A stretch of DNA of 64,000 nt from SZUA-265 sp965651905. Lineage in GTDB: Bacteria; Myxococcota_A; Polyangia; Polyangiales; Polyangiaceae. This document shows positions 44,657 through 54,400 of this stretch, in pieces (within the stretch, counting starts at the first letter, position 1; each line of letters starts with the position of its first letter). Where the stretch lies: NCBI GenBank assembly GCA_965651905.1, contig CBFGUG010000003.1, positions 129,976-193,975 of the forward strand, given 5' to 3'. The position numbers and the translations under genes were made by a program. The notes beneath the pieces are model-generated. The model ran no database searches. It was not told the DNA's origin and worked only from the letters and a program-made list of their open reading frames with translations.

Positions 44657-45895
44657 ATGAGCGAGCCCTCCAACCCCGAAACCCCAGCAAGTTCGATTGA
44701 GCTCAAGCTCTTCGGTCGAACCGACGTCGGCCAAATCCGTGAGCACAACGAAGACAACTTCCTCGTCGCGGATCTGACGTCGAAGAGTCGCGGGCTGCGT
44801 GAGGAAGATCGCGTCCGCACCGTGGCCAAGCGCGGGAACTTGTTCGCCGTGTGTGACGGCATGGGAGGCGCCGCGGCCGGCGAAATCGCCAGTCAGATGG
44901 GGGTCGACCTGATCTATCAGGCGATGGCTGAGGGTGAAGACCCGCGCTCGGGTGACGAGCTGGCGCGCAACATCGTTCGTGCCGTAGAAGACGCAGGGCT
45001 AGCCATCTACAACGAAGCGCGAGCCGACCGCACGCGCCGCGGCATGGGGACGACTTCCACGGCGGCAGCGATGCTCGACGAACGCCTGTACCTGGCGCAA
45101 GTCGGCGACAGCCGCGCGTACATCCTGCGGGGTGAACAGTTCGTACAGGTCACACGAGATCAGAGCTTGGTGAACCAACTGATCGAAGCGGGCCAGCTCA
45201 CCGAGGAAGAGGCGGAAACCTTCGAGCACAACAACATCATCCTGCAAGCTCTCGGCACGTCCGAGACCGTGCAAGTGGACCTGACCTACGTCGACCTGCG
45301 ACGCGGTGACATCTTGATGATGTGCTCCGACGGTCTGACGGGCATGATTCGAGACGCCGAGATCAAAGACGTGCTGTTGGCCGTGCCCGAGCCGATCGAC
45401 GCGTGCCGCGAGCTCACCGAGCGTGCGAACGCTGCGGGTGGGCACGACAACATCACCGTGCTCGTCGTGAAGTTCAGCGGCGACGGACTCCCTGCCCCCA
45501 GCCCGGACGACGAACCCCTCGCCTACCGCAAGTACACCCTGGCCGGTCCGGACAGCTTGTCTGCAACCGCTCGAAACAGTCGCACCACCGAGTCTGGGCC
45601 AATCAGCGACGAAGCCAAAAAAGAGACGCGGCGACTGCGCGTGGGCCACACCATGATGGGACCCGCGCCTGGCGCTACGCCTTCCGATCCCCCGCCGACG
45701 GAGAAGGATCCCAACACGCTGCCTTCGCCAGGCCCAGTCCCTCAGGCGGCGCAAGTGCCCACGGTAACCCGCTCGGCACCGCCTGCCGTGCGCACGGGTA
45801 ACGTCGACTCGGGCTTACCGCCGCAGTTCGTGGGTCTCATCGTGTTGCTGTCGCTGATCCTCGTGGCCGCACTCGGCGTTTTCCTATTGCGATGA
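44657..45895 (+). CDS. PP2C-type serine/threonine phosphatase with C-terminal membrane anchor
   Basis: Product of 412 residues. The PP2C domain carries DVGQIREHNEDNF, VCDGMGGAAAGE, MGTTSTAAAM, VGDSRAYI, SDGLTGMI and GGHDNITVLVV, with the metal-binding aspartates intact. A proline/threonine-rich linker leads to a final membrane segment (FVGLIVLLSLILVAALGVFLL). Counterpart to Ser/Thr kinases such as the one at 38647. The preceding FHA protein is a natural partner. Confidence 0.93.
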   Translation: MSEPSNPETPASSIELKLFGRTDVGQIREHNEDNFLVADLTSKSRGLREEDRVRTVAKRGNLFAVCDGMGGAAAGEIASQMGVDLIYQAMAEGEDPRSGDELARNIVRAVEDAGLAIYNEARADRTRRGMGTTSTAAAMLDERLYLAQVGDSRAYILRGEQFVQVTRDQSLVNQLIEAGQLTEEEAETFEHNNIILQALGTSETVQVDLTYVDLRRGDILMMCSDGLTGMIRDAEIKDVLLAVPEPIDACRELTERANAAGGHDNITVLVVKFSGDGLPAPSPDDEPLAYRKYTLAGPDSLSATARNSRTTESGPISDEAKKETRRLRVGHTMMGPAPGATPSDPPPTEKDPNTLPSPGPVPQAAQVPTVTRSAPPAVRTGNVDSGLPPQFVGLIVLLSLILVAALGVFLLR

Positions 45896-45930
45896 CCCGC
45901 GTCCACTGAGCGCGAGCCGCGGTCGAGACG

Positions 45931-47397
45931 ATGCGTGAAGCGCTGCGCCGGCTCTTGTGGTTGATTCCAACGCTGGTCGCCGTGACCATTTTGGCGTTTG
46001 GCGCGGTTTCTGGCGCCCTCTCGTCCGATGACGAAGCCCGACCGCTGCCACTGTTCGTGAATACGAAGCCGGTCGGCGTACGCGAGATAGTGTTCGACGC
46101 GATGCGCTCCGTAGCCGCAGCAGATGAACGAGCTACGGAGTCGGAAGCGACGTTGGTGCGCCTGGGCGGGGCGGCACTACCCCATGTCCTGCCACGGCTC
46201 GCCAGCTTGAGCCCCGAAGGTCAGCAGCGCGTGGCCCGGGCGCTCACACCAGTTGCCGTGCGCATGGGCGCCGCCATCGACCAAACCCTACGCACGACGG
46301 ATTCCGCAGCGGAGTTTTGGGCGCGGTTTTGGGACGAACACTTCGTCGACTTCAACGCAGCGATCGTGCGACGCGTGGTCGGGCGCTACGCCGACCGAGC
46401 CTCGCCGCTTCGGAAACGTGAGTTACTGCGGCTGGATGGGTTCGCTCTCGACGAGTTGATCTCGTACATGAACGAGCTGAACGACCCGAGTGAGCTGGCA
46501 GCACTGGCTCGCTTGGTCGATGCGGCCGCACACATCACCGATCAACCGTGGCGCCTTCCGCAAGACGCAGACTGGCAGGCTGGACAACGTGTCAACGCGC
46601 GCTGGCAGAGCTGGTGGGCGGCCCATCGCAGCGAGTACGTCACGCTACAAGGTGTCGAGCGGCTGTTATCTCCGCTGCTGCAGACGCGCTACGCGGCGTG
46701 GGTGAAAGAGTCGGTGCGCTCGAGATTCGGCATCCTCAGCGACGGCAAGCCCGCGCTACTCGAACTGAAGCAGCGAGCCCCCGTGACCCTCGGCCTGTTT
46801 GCAGTGGGCCTGCTCGGCGGCACGCTGCTCGGAGTGCTGTTCGGAACGCTGGCGACGGCGCTTCGAGCCAGAGTGGCGCGCTTGTTAGAGACGGCGTTCG
46901 GGTTCATCTGGCTGGCGATCCCCATCGCCCTGGTCCTCGGCTACGGCGCGCCGTCCAGCGCGCTTGCCAAACAGGGCTTCGGCGCGCTGCTCATGCTGCT
47001 CGTGGGAACTTCGCTGGTGGGTCGCTACCAGCGCACTCAAACGTCGCGCATGCTCAGACAAGAGTGGGTGCGCTTCTACCGCGGATTGGGCGCGAGCCGT
47101 CTGCAGCTGGCGCTGATCACCTTGCGCGCCTCGAGCAACGTCGCGGTGAGCGCGATGGCACCTCACACCTCCACACTGCTGACCGCGGTGTTCGTGATCG
47201 AGTTCGCGTTCAGTATCGATGGCGTCGGCCCCACGACGATTGCCGCGCTCGGACGCCAAGAGCTCGACTGGTTGATGCTCGTGACGATCGCGACGACGGG
47301 CTTGGTCGGCGTCGTGCAAGTGCTGAGCGACGGTTTGCTGGCGCGCCTGAACCCGGGGCGCACACGCACCGAACAGCAAGTGGGTTACGATGCGTGA
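45931..47397 (+). CDS. Oligopeptide-type ABC permease (DppB-like) with large extracytoplasmic insertion
   Basis: Product of 488 residues. A first membrane segment (9-29, LLWLIPTLVAVTILAFGAVSG) is followed by about 250 residues of helical, predicted extracytoplasmic sequence instead of the usual short loop. The binding-protein-dependent permease domain runs from about 280 (VTLGLFAVGLLGGTLLGVLFG) to the end, with the EAA-like cytoplasmic loop EWVRFYRGLGASRLQLALITL. It overlaps the second permease by 8 nt. No ATPase or substrate-binding protein gene is in view. Confidence 0.85.
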   Translation: MREALRRLLWLIPTLVAVTILAFGAVSGALSSDDEARPLPLFVNTKPVGVREIVFDAMRSVAAADERATESEATLVRLGGAALPHVLPRLASLSPEGQQRVARALTPVAVRMGAAIDQTLRTTDSAAEFWARFWDEHFVDFNAAIVRRVVGRYADRASPLRKRELLRLDGFALDELISYMNELNDPSELAALARLVDAAAHITDQPWRLPQDADWQAGQRVNARWQSWWAAHRSEYVTLQGVERLLSPLLQTRYAAWVKESVRSRFGILSDGKPALLELKQRAPVTLGLFAVGLLGGTLLGVLFGTLATALRARVARLLETAFGFIWLAIPIALVLGYGAPSSALAKQGFGALLMLLVGTSLVGRYQRTQTSRMLRQEWVRFYRGLGASRLQLALITLRASSNVAVSAMAPHTSTLLTAVFVIEFAFSIDGVGPTTIAALGRQELDWLMLVTIATTGLVGVVQVLSDGLLARLNPGRTRTEQQVGYDA

Positions 47398-48214
47398 CCT
47401 GAGCATGCCGAGCTGGCTGCGTCCCGTGCGCGGCAGTTGGGAGCTGACCGCGGCCCTGGGCGTGCTCGGGGCGCTGACCTTTGCGGCAGCGATAGCGGGT
47501 GGGTTCGATGCGGGCGACGTCCATCGCTTGGAACTCGCGGCGCGAGCGCCCCTGACGTCGTGGGCGCTGGCCACGCGACGCGTACTGTTGGCGGTGGCCA
47601 GCGTGGTCGTCGTGGCGCTGCCCTTGGGTTGCGCGCTCGGTGCGGTGGCTGCGCTCGGTCCGCCAGTGCTGCGCGGCATGTTGACCCGCGCAGTCGAGTT
47701 GAGCGGCGCGCTGCCGAGTCTGATCGCCGTGGGCCTCTGGCAGATCGCCACGGGCTCCGCCACGCTGGCGAGCTTCATTGCGATCGTCGTGTTGCTCAAG
47801 GGGATCGAAACCGCACGCCTGGTCGCCGATCAAACGGGCCGCGTGATGCAGCAGCCGTACGTGCTGGCAGCACTCGCCTTTGGCAGCACCAAGACGCGCA
47901 CCTTTCGCGTGCACGTGCTGCCGCAGTTGTGGCCCGCATTGGCGGTCAACGCGGGCTCCACCGCCGCTTACGTCGTGGGTCTCGAAGGCGCGCTCAGCTT
48001 CGTGGGCTTGGGTCCGACGGACGGACTGAGCTGGGGCGCGATTTTGGGACACGCCGCGCAGCAGAGCGCGGGTTTGCTCGGCGGCAACGTCATCGAATCG
48101 ACGGTCATGACGGGGGCTGGTTCCGTGCCCTGGGGCCTGGTTTGGGCGTGTTTGGCGAGCATCACGCTGACCACGATTTCGCTGTACACCGTTTGCCGGC
48201 CGCGCAGCGGGTGA
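47390..48214 (+). CDS. Oligopeptide-type ABC permease (DppC-like)
   Basis: Product of 274 residues, partner of the preceding permease. An N-terminal membrane segment (LGVLGALTFAAAIAGG) is followed by the permease domain with LLAVASVVVVALPLGCALGAV, the EAA-type loop YVLAALAFGSTKTRTFRVHVLPQL and LEGALSFVGLGPTDGLSWGAIL, a characteristic DppC/OppC element. Overlaps the upstream gene at ATGCGTGA. The pair should form a heterodimeric channel needing an ATPase encoded elsewhere. Confidence 0.85.
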   Translation: MRDLSMPSWLRPVRGSWELTAALGVLGALTFAAAIAGGFDAGDVHRLELAARAPLTSWALATRRVLLAVASVVVVALPLGCALGAVAALGPPVLRGMLTRAVELSGALPSLIAVGLWQIATGSATLASFIAIVVLLKGIETARLVADQTGRVMQQPYVLAALAFGSTKTRTFRVHVLPQLWPALAVNAGSTAAYVVGLEGALSFVGLGPTDGLSWGAILGHAAQQSAGLLGGNVIESTVMTGAGSVPWGLVWACLASITLTTISLYTVCRPRSG

Positions 48215-48347
48215 GCTGCGGTTTCGGGCGTGAGCGAACGGGGCGCGGAGACCTGGAGTCGGTAGCGCCCCTTGGAGAGCGAACCGGGCGGATGATTTGG
48301 ATGCGCTTGGGATCCCATCGACTGGGCTGCGGTGTAGGCTTCGCCGC

Positions 48348-48992
48348 ATGGCCGCATTGACCCAAGTAACCGAGCAGAACTTCGAAGCTGAAATCTTACG
48401 CAGCGAACTCCCCGTGCTGATCGAGTTCGGCGCCGAGTGGTGTGGGCCGTGCAAAGTCGTCGCGCCCGAGTTGGAAGCGCTCGCGCGGGAGCTCGACGGC
48501 AAAGCCAAAATCGTCACCGTGGATATCGACAAGGCGCCGATCTTGGCGCGCGAGTTCGGTGTTCAGTCGGTGCCCGCCTTCGTGGTGTTCCATCAGGGAC
48601 AGCCCGTGGGCGGCAAAGTGGGCGCGATGAAACGCGCGCAGCTGCGCGAGATGCTGGAACCCGTGTTGCCGCGGGCCGCGGGTGCGCTGGAGCCGCAAGA
48701 GGTCGCCAAGCTGCTGAAAGCGCAACGCATCACGTTGGTCGATACGCGAGAAGCGGCGGTCTACAATCGCGCGCACATCGCGGGCGCGGTGAGTTTCCCA
48801 CTCGACGAGATCGAGACGCGCTTGGCCGAGCTGCACATGTTGCCCACGCCGCCCGTGCTGTATTGCCGAACGGGCAACGACACCAAGGACCTCGCCGCGA
48901 GACTCGCGGAGGGCGGCACGCCCGTGTCGTACCTCGAAGGCGGGGTGCTCAATTGGGAAGGCGCGGGCTTCGAGTTGATCCGCCCGGACTGA
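48348..48992 (+). CDS. Thioredoxin-rhodanese fusion protein
   Basis: Product of 214 residues, start ATG at 48348. The N-terminal thioredoxin domain has the redox motif WCGPC (31-35) and the cis-proline SVP (74-76); the C-terminal rhodanese domain (about 115-214) has VDTREAAVYNRAHIAGAVSFP and a catalytic Cys173 in YCRTGND. No signal peptide, so cytoplasmic. The pair could shuttle persulfide sulfur with reduction by the thioredoxin half; this is inferred. The two domains are joined by a linker around LPRAAGALEP. Confidence 0.9.
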   Translation: MAALTQVTEQNFEAEILRSELPVLIEFGAEWCGPCKVVAPELEALARELDGKAKIVTVDIDKAPILAREFGVQSVPAFVVFHQGQPVGGKVGAMKRAQLREMLEPVLPRAAGALEPQEVAKLLKAQRITLVDTREAAVYNRAHIAGAVSFPLDEIETRLAELHMLPTPPVLYCRTGNDTKDLAARLAEGGTPVSYLEGGVLNWEGAGFELIRPD

Positions 48993-49737
48993 AACGTGGG
49001 TTGGGGCGTGGTGCTTGCTCACCCTGTCAGCGCCTCTGAGAGCCGTGGGAGCAGCTGGCTGCTTTCTGCTGGGTCGCTTCCGTGGGAGCAGCTGGCTGCT
49101 TTTTGATGGGTCGCTTCCGTGGGAGCAGCTGGCTGCTTTTTGCTGGGTCGCTTCCGTGGGAGCAGCTGGCTGCTCACAACAGGGGGGAGGGTCGCTACAG
49201 GAGCAGCTGGCTGCTCCAAACAGACCCCCCGTGCGATTTTCGAGCAGCTGGCTGCTCTTCTGGGTGAGGAAAACGCAAAAAATGAGCAGCTGGCTGCAAA
49301 TAATGAGATCCATAGGCGTCGTGGAAGCAGCTAGCTGCTCCAAACAGGGGGGAGGGTCGCCACAGGAGCAGCTGGCTGCTCAAAACAGGGGGGGTGATCG
49401 CTACAGGAGCAGCTGGCTGCTCCAAACAGGGGTCGCGTGGTCAAAAGCAGCTGGCTGCTGTGGCGAGGTCGACGCGAGCTTCCGCGAGCGTTCACGGCAA
49501 CGCGCAGCAGCAGGGAGCGCAGCGAACGTCGAACCGCCGAACGCGTCCGGGAATAAGAGTGAGGTGGCTGAGTTGACGCCTTTCGCCGCTCGCCAAACTT
49601 GAAAAGTACCCCATATTGCGGCACGACCCGCAGGGCGGGGCCCGCCCTGCCACTGCGGAGGGTCGATTCAGCGAGTCCGATACACGGGACTCCGAAACTA
49701 GGCCAAGGCCCGCGCAGACCACCTCAGGAAATATCGA
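48993..49737. other. Non-coding region carrying a palindrome array
   Basis: A 745-base gap between the thioredoxin-rhodanese gene and the following lipoprotein gene. Positions 49050-49459 hold 11 evenly spaced palindromes; the remainder shows no gene or RNA recognised. Frames open through the array arise from its repeats lacking stop codons. Confidence 0.75.
49050..49459. repeat. Array of 11 evenly spaced 14-bp palindromes (AGCAGCTGGCTGCT)
   Basis: Cores start at 49050, 49087, 49124, 49161, 49202, 49243, 49285, 49326, 49367, 49408 and 49446. Nine are identical; the copy at 49285 ends in A and that at 49326 has one central change (TA for TG). Each is two 6-base arms around TG; several extend to 7- or 8-base arms (GGAGCAGC-TG-GCTGCTCC at 49202 and 49408). 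Periods are 37 (first three) then 41-42 and finally 38. Spacers fall into two related families, one containing GGGTCGCTTCCGTGGG and one containing CAAACAGGGG. Spacers are similar to one another and repeats short, so this is not a CRISPR. Function unknown. Confidence 0.95.
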
Positions 49738-51018
49738 ATGCGACGACTTAGCTCCACCTGGCCTCTGCTGCTGGCCACGCTGACCCTGCCCCCCTCCGCT
49801 CTTTCCTGCAAAAAGGAGCAAAAGAGCGACAAAACGGCGACCGCCCCAAGCGCGACGGCGAGCATGTCGGAACCCACGACTAGCGCCGCCGTGCAGTTGA
49901 GCTTCAAGCCGACGGAAGCGCAGACCAAGCGCGCCGAGGAAATGGGCGAAGCCGTGAGCCAAGACTCGTGGACGCTGGATCCTGAGTTCGAGTTCAAGCC
50001 TGACGATCAACAGGTGGCCCTGCTGCTTGCAGCTACCGGCCAAAACAACGCCAAGGTGTGCACAGGGCTCCGTTACCTGTCACGCGATGCCAAACCGGGC
50101 AGCGAGCCCACCGCCGATCAGGTCGCGGTGCTCGAGCACTTCCTGAAGGCGGACGACAGTCGTGTGGCTTCCTGCGCGGTCACGGGCGCAAAACCGTTCG
50201 TCACAGGAAATTCGCCACACAAGGTCCTGCTGAACGGGGTCCTCTCTGCGGGTCGGACGCCAGCGTTCCAAGCGAGGCGCGAGCGCATCGCATTGCTCGA
50301 CACCCTCAGCGCGGTTGGTATCCGCAAACGTGGCGCTGGCCAGCAGTTGATCGAGGAGTCGGCCCGGTCGAACGACTCCGACGTCCAGATCTCTGCCCTA
50401 GAAATGCTCTTCAACGAGCGCCAGCCCCCGCGACACGACGAGCAGCTGGAGAAGATTGGCCTGGGGGCTGTCTCGTCCAAGGAGCCGATAGCGCGAGGGC
50501 TCGCAGCGGAGCTCTTGAGCAAGTCAGGCAAGGGCTCCAGCGCAGCGACAGCTGCCCTGTCGGGCTTGCTCGACGACGATCACCCCTATGTTCGCGCCAA
50601 GGCCGCGCTCGCCCTCGCAGCCCTGAGCCACAGGCCTGCATTGCACAAGCTCGCCAGCATGACCGCCGACGATGCCAAGACCGGCGTCAGGTACTCGATC
50701 ACTGTTCACGGGGAAAAGATCCCTCGTGCGCTCCACGCGTCCGCCTGGGGCACGGTCGCCGACGCAGTGCTGACCGCTGCCGACCGCTTGACGGGCCCCG
50801 AACTACAGCTTTCGCCCGTGTTGCCTGCAGATCAGGCTGGGTCCCTCAAGAAGCGTGGGCAGGAGTTTTTGGCCTGGTACAAAACCAACAAGGCTCAAAT
50901 CACGGAGCCCGCCCAAACCGCGGAGGCTCAGGCCGCCCCCTCTTCATCAGGGCAAGCAGCCAAGCCGAGCTCAGTTCCCGCGGTCGACAAGCCCGCGTCC
51001 GCAAACGTCAGCCCCTGA
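49738..51018 (+). CDS. Putative lipoprotein with HEAT-like repeats
   Basis: Product of 426 residues. The signal peptide (STWPLLLATLTLPPSALSC) ends in a non-ideal lipobox. The mature protein has a disordered Lys/Thr/Ala-rich start and helical repeat units (ISALEMLFNE, ARGLAAELLSKSG, VRAKAALALAALSHRPALHKLAS) that resemble HEAT/armadillo repeats, then a charged Ala/Pro/Ser-rich tail. Probably an envelope scaffold. It is the first gene downstream of the palindrome array, about 280 nt away, on the plus strand. Confidence 0.75.
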   Translation: MRRLSSTWPLLLATLTLPPSALSCKKEQKSDKTATAPSATASMSEPTTSAAVQLSFKPTEAQTKRAEEMGEAVSQDSWTLDPEFEFKPDDQQVALLLAATGQNNAKVCTGLRYLSRDAKPGSEPTADQVAVLEHFLKADDSRVASCAVTGAKPFVTGNSPHKVLLNGVLSAGRTPAFQARRERIALLDTLSAVGIRKRGAGQQLIEESARSNDSDVQISALEMLFNERQPPRHDEQLEKIGLGAVSSKEPIARGLAAELLSKSGKGSSAATAALSGLLDDDHPYVRAKAALALAALSHRPALHKLASMTADDAKTGVRYSITVHGEKIPRALHASAWGTVADAVLTAADRLTGPELQLSPVLPADQAGSLKKRGQEFLAWYKTNKAQITEPAQTAEAQAAPSSSGQAAKPSSVPAVDKPASANVSP

Positions 51019-51464
51019 GCAGCCGGTTGCTCCGCGCTCTGGTTGCGGCGATACCCGAAACAGGTGCTCGCGGCTCTGCGAGCCAACTATCAGGGCGCAA
51101 GCCCCCGCGCTCCTGGCCATGACCTAGCAGCGGGTTTCCGCGCGCCGGCCCTGGTGCGCTCCCGCGCTTCCGTGCCGCAACTGGATGTCTTGTCGCAGCT
51201 CTGTCGCGCGTCGCACAGGGACGTCGCCTTTCCAACGCGGGGCCGAACGACCCCATGAACCCCCCGGGCGCACTGGGGCGCTGGACTGCGACACCCAGAC
51301 GGATAGCCTACACCGACCCGCGCCAGGCGAGACGTGTTAGCCCCAAGGTCGCCCCCGCGATATTGGGGCGCACACGCAAGAAGGCCCCTACAGCTTCTGC
51401 TGCAGGGGCCTTCTCTATCATCGTCTCACCAAACGGTGCGGCGCTGATCTACTAGCGGTTCACA
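51019..51464. other. Convergent intergenic region
   Basis: About 450 bases without a convincing gene; contains the strong terminator at 51379-51414. Short frames here lack family features. Confidence 0.6.
51379..51414 (-). terminator. Terminator of the giant cysteine-rich lipoprotein gene
   Basis: An 11-bp perfect inverted repeat AGAAGGCCCCT / AGGGGCCTTCT, with an inner CAGC/GCTG pairing around a TTCT loop, lies 51 bases past the stop of the minus-strand gene. It lacks a long U-run and may work from both sides. Confidence 0.7.
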
Positions 51465-54400
51465 TCACTCGAGTTCGAACTCGCAAACCACTTCGTGCGT
51501 GTTGGGGGTGCACACCTCATCGTGCCACGTTCCCGCGGAGCCGCCGCCCGTGTTGTTCATCACGGCGCAGTCCTCGAGACCACCATTGGCGTCGTTGGGC
51601 TGCCCAGCGTTCCAGTTCGCGAACGTTGCCTGGCCGTTTACTACTGGGACCGACGTACCGTCGACCCAGTACCAGTCACCGGGCGGATCCAACGTGCTGG
51701 TGGCGAGGTTGTTGTCAACCAAGCCGATCCACACGAAGTCGTCCACGTCGTCGCCAGGAGCAGCGTCGGCGGCCTCAACCAGCTCGATCACGATGTCGTT
51801 CTGAGCAGAAGAGTTGATGACCACGGGACGAGCAGGCTTGTCCGCGAGACCGAACTGCTGACAAGCAGCAACTGCGTTGACGAAGGTCGTGTCTGGACCG
51901 TCGAAGTTCGTGGGAGTGCTGTCGCCCGGATCTTCTGCGACGAACACACACCAGTTGTTGCTCTTCCACTGACGTGCCCAGGCACGACCAGTTCCGCCAC
52001 CGACATCGTCGAAACACTGCAGCTGGCACGTGTCGCTACACGTTCCATCCGTGCCCGAGTCAATCCGATCGTCGCCAGTGCTGGTCTTGTCGTCGGTCGC
52101 GCCGTTCAGCGGACCGCCGTCGCACTCTTCGAGATCGTTGGTGTTGCCCTCATCCGACTGAGTCAGATAGCGCACGCCGTCACCACAGGTGTTCCACAAG
52201 CAGATGTCGGTGCAACTGTCAGTGTTGTCGTCGTTCTGATCGTCGCACTCTTCACCGTTCGTGGCCTGAATGATGCCGTCACCGCACACTGCGTTCAAGC
52301 AGCGGTTGGAGCAAGCATCGTTGTTCTCGGTGTTGCCGTCTTCACACTCCTCACCAGCGTCAAGCGTTCCGTTGCCGCAGGTCTGGAGAGCGCAGTTAGC
52401 AGTACAGGGGTCGCCCGTGCTGCCGTTCAGGTCGCCGTTGTCGCAAGCCTCACCGATTTGCTGAATGCCGTCACCACACACGGGGCTGGTGCAAGCGTTC
52501 GAACACTGGTCGTCGTTGGTGCCGTTGCCATCGTCGCACTCTTCACCATCTTGGATGATGCCATCGCCACAAGTGGCAATTGCGCAGAGGTTCGAGCAGC
52601 CATCGTCGTTGACGAGGTTACCGTCGTCACAACCCTCGACGCCGCCGAGCTCAGGACTGTTGGTCGGGCGAATCGGGGGGCTGTTGTCGAGGCATGAGTT
52701 CGTACAACCGTCATTGTTGATGAGGTTGCCGTCGTCGCACTCTTCACCGCCATCGATGTTGCCGTCGCCGCAGTCGTCTTCGTCGGTGCAACGATTGTTA
52801 CACGCGTCGTTGTTGTTCCGATTGCCGTCATCGCAAACCTCACCGGGCTCGGTGATGCCGTTTCCGCAGATGATGACCTGTGCGAACCCATCGCCACAGG
52901 TGGCGAACGAGCAATCGTTCAGGCAGGCGTCACGATTGTTCGAGTTTTCGTCGTCACAAGCTTCCAACTGATTGGGGTTCTGCAGGCTGGTAACGTTCGA
53001 GTACGTGAACCCATCGCCGCAAGAGTTCCATTGGCAGGTCGTCAAGCAGCTGTTGTTGTCGCCGTTCTCGTCAGTACAAGAGGCAGGAACCTCACCGGGC
53101 GTGTCACCACAGTCGCACTCCTCGCCTGGGTCGAGCTGTCCGTTGCCGCACAAGCCGACGGGCTGATACAGACAGGTACCGCTCACTGGATCCGCAGAGC
53201 ACGTGTCTCCCGGGCCAGATGCGTCGCCGTCGTCACACTCCTCGTTGCCGCGCCAGACGTAGCTGTCGCCACATGACGCAAGCTCACATTCGTCGACGCA
53301 GCCGTCGTCGTTGTCCGTGTTTCCATCATCGCAATCCTCAACGGTGTTGGGGTTCGCGTTGTTGGTCTTGACGACGTGTTGCCACCCGTCGTGGCACACG
53401 TTGTACTCGCAGGTATCGATGCAGCTATCCGTGTTGTCGGTGTTGCGGTCGTCGCAATCTTCATTGCCCGCCCAAATCACGCCGTCGCCACAGAATGCAA
53501 GCGCGCACTCGAGTTCCGGCGTGCTGTCGGTGTTGCGGTTGACACACTCGTCCGTCGTGATGGTGTTGCCATCGTCGCACGGCTCGACATCGATGTTCGC
53601 GGGATTCAGACAGAGCTCATTGGCTTCGCAATTGCCGTCGTCGTCGCCGACACCGTCGCCGATGATTTCCACGCTGCCTGCAGGATCCGAGGTCATGGGA
53701 CCCGTTCCGTCAGGATCGCCGTAACCCGCAGTCTTGGTGGTCAGCAGAACGCCATCACCACAGGTGTTGAGTTCGCACGTAGCCAAGCAGCTGTCGCCCT
53801 CGACGTCGTTTGCGTCATCACAAGCTTCGATGGGGTGCGGATTGGCGTTGTTCGTTCGATTACGATAGACGGCGCCGTCACCACACTCGTTCCACGTGCA
53901 GTTGTCGAGGCAGCTGTCGGTGTTGTCGTTGTTGTCGTCGTCGCAATCCTCGCCGGGATCCAGCACGCCGTCGCCACAAGAGTTCACCGTGCACGCGGTG
54001 GTGCAGATGCTGCCGGGGCCGTTGGGAGCCAAGCAACCCGTGGGAAGCGTACCCGTGCCGTCGCCGCAGTCGCAAGCTTCGGTGTTGTCATCCGACCACA
54101 CCAGACCGTCGCCGCAACGAGCCGCTACGCAGTTGATGCAAGCGTCTTCGTTGTTGCTGTTCTGGTCGTCACACTCGTCGTCGCCGTTGGTGTATCCGTC
54201 ACCACACGACGGGAAGCGGCACTCGGTGGTGCATTCGTCGGTGTTGACGGCGTTGCCATCGTCGCACTCTTCGCCTTGGTCGAGCGTGCCGTTGCCGCAG
54301 GTGGGCAATTCGCAGTCGTTGTTGCAGCCGTCTTCGTTGTCGTCGTTGCCGTCGTCACAACCTTCGTTGGGCGCCTTGAAGCCGTCGCCGCAGGTGTTGA

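Noticed and set aside
49050..49459. CRISPR array
   Set aside because: Repeats are only 14 bp, spacers are similar to one another and no cas gene is nearby.
49015..49602. Open frame across the palindrome array (about 195 residues)
   Set aside because: Several frames on both strands are open because the repeat units lack stops; the translations are just repeated SSWLL, EQLAA or GAAGC with no protein character.
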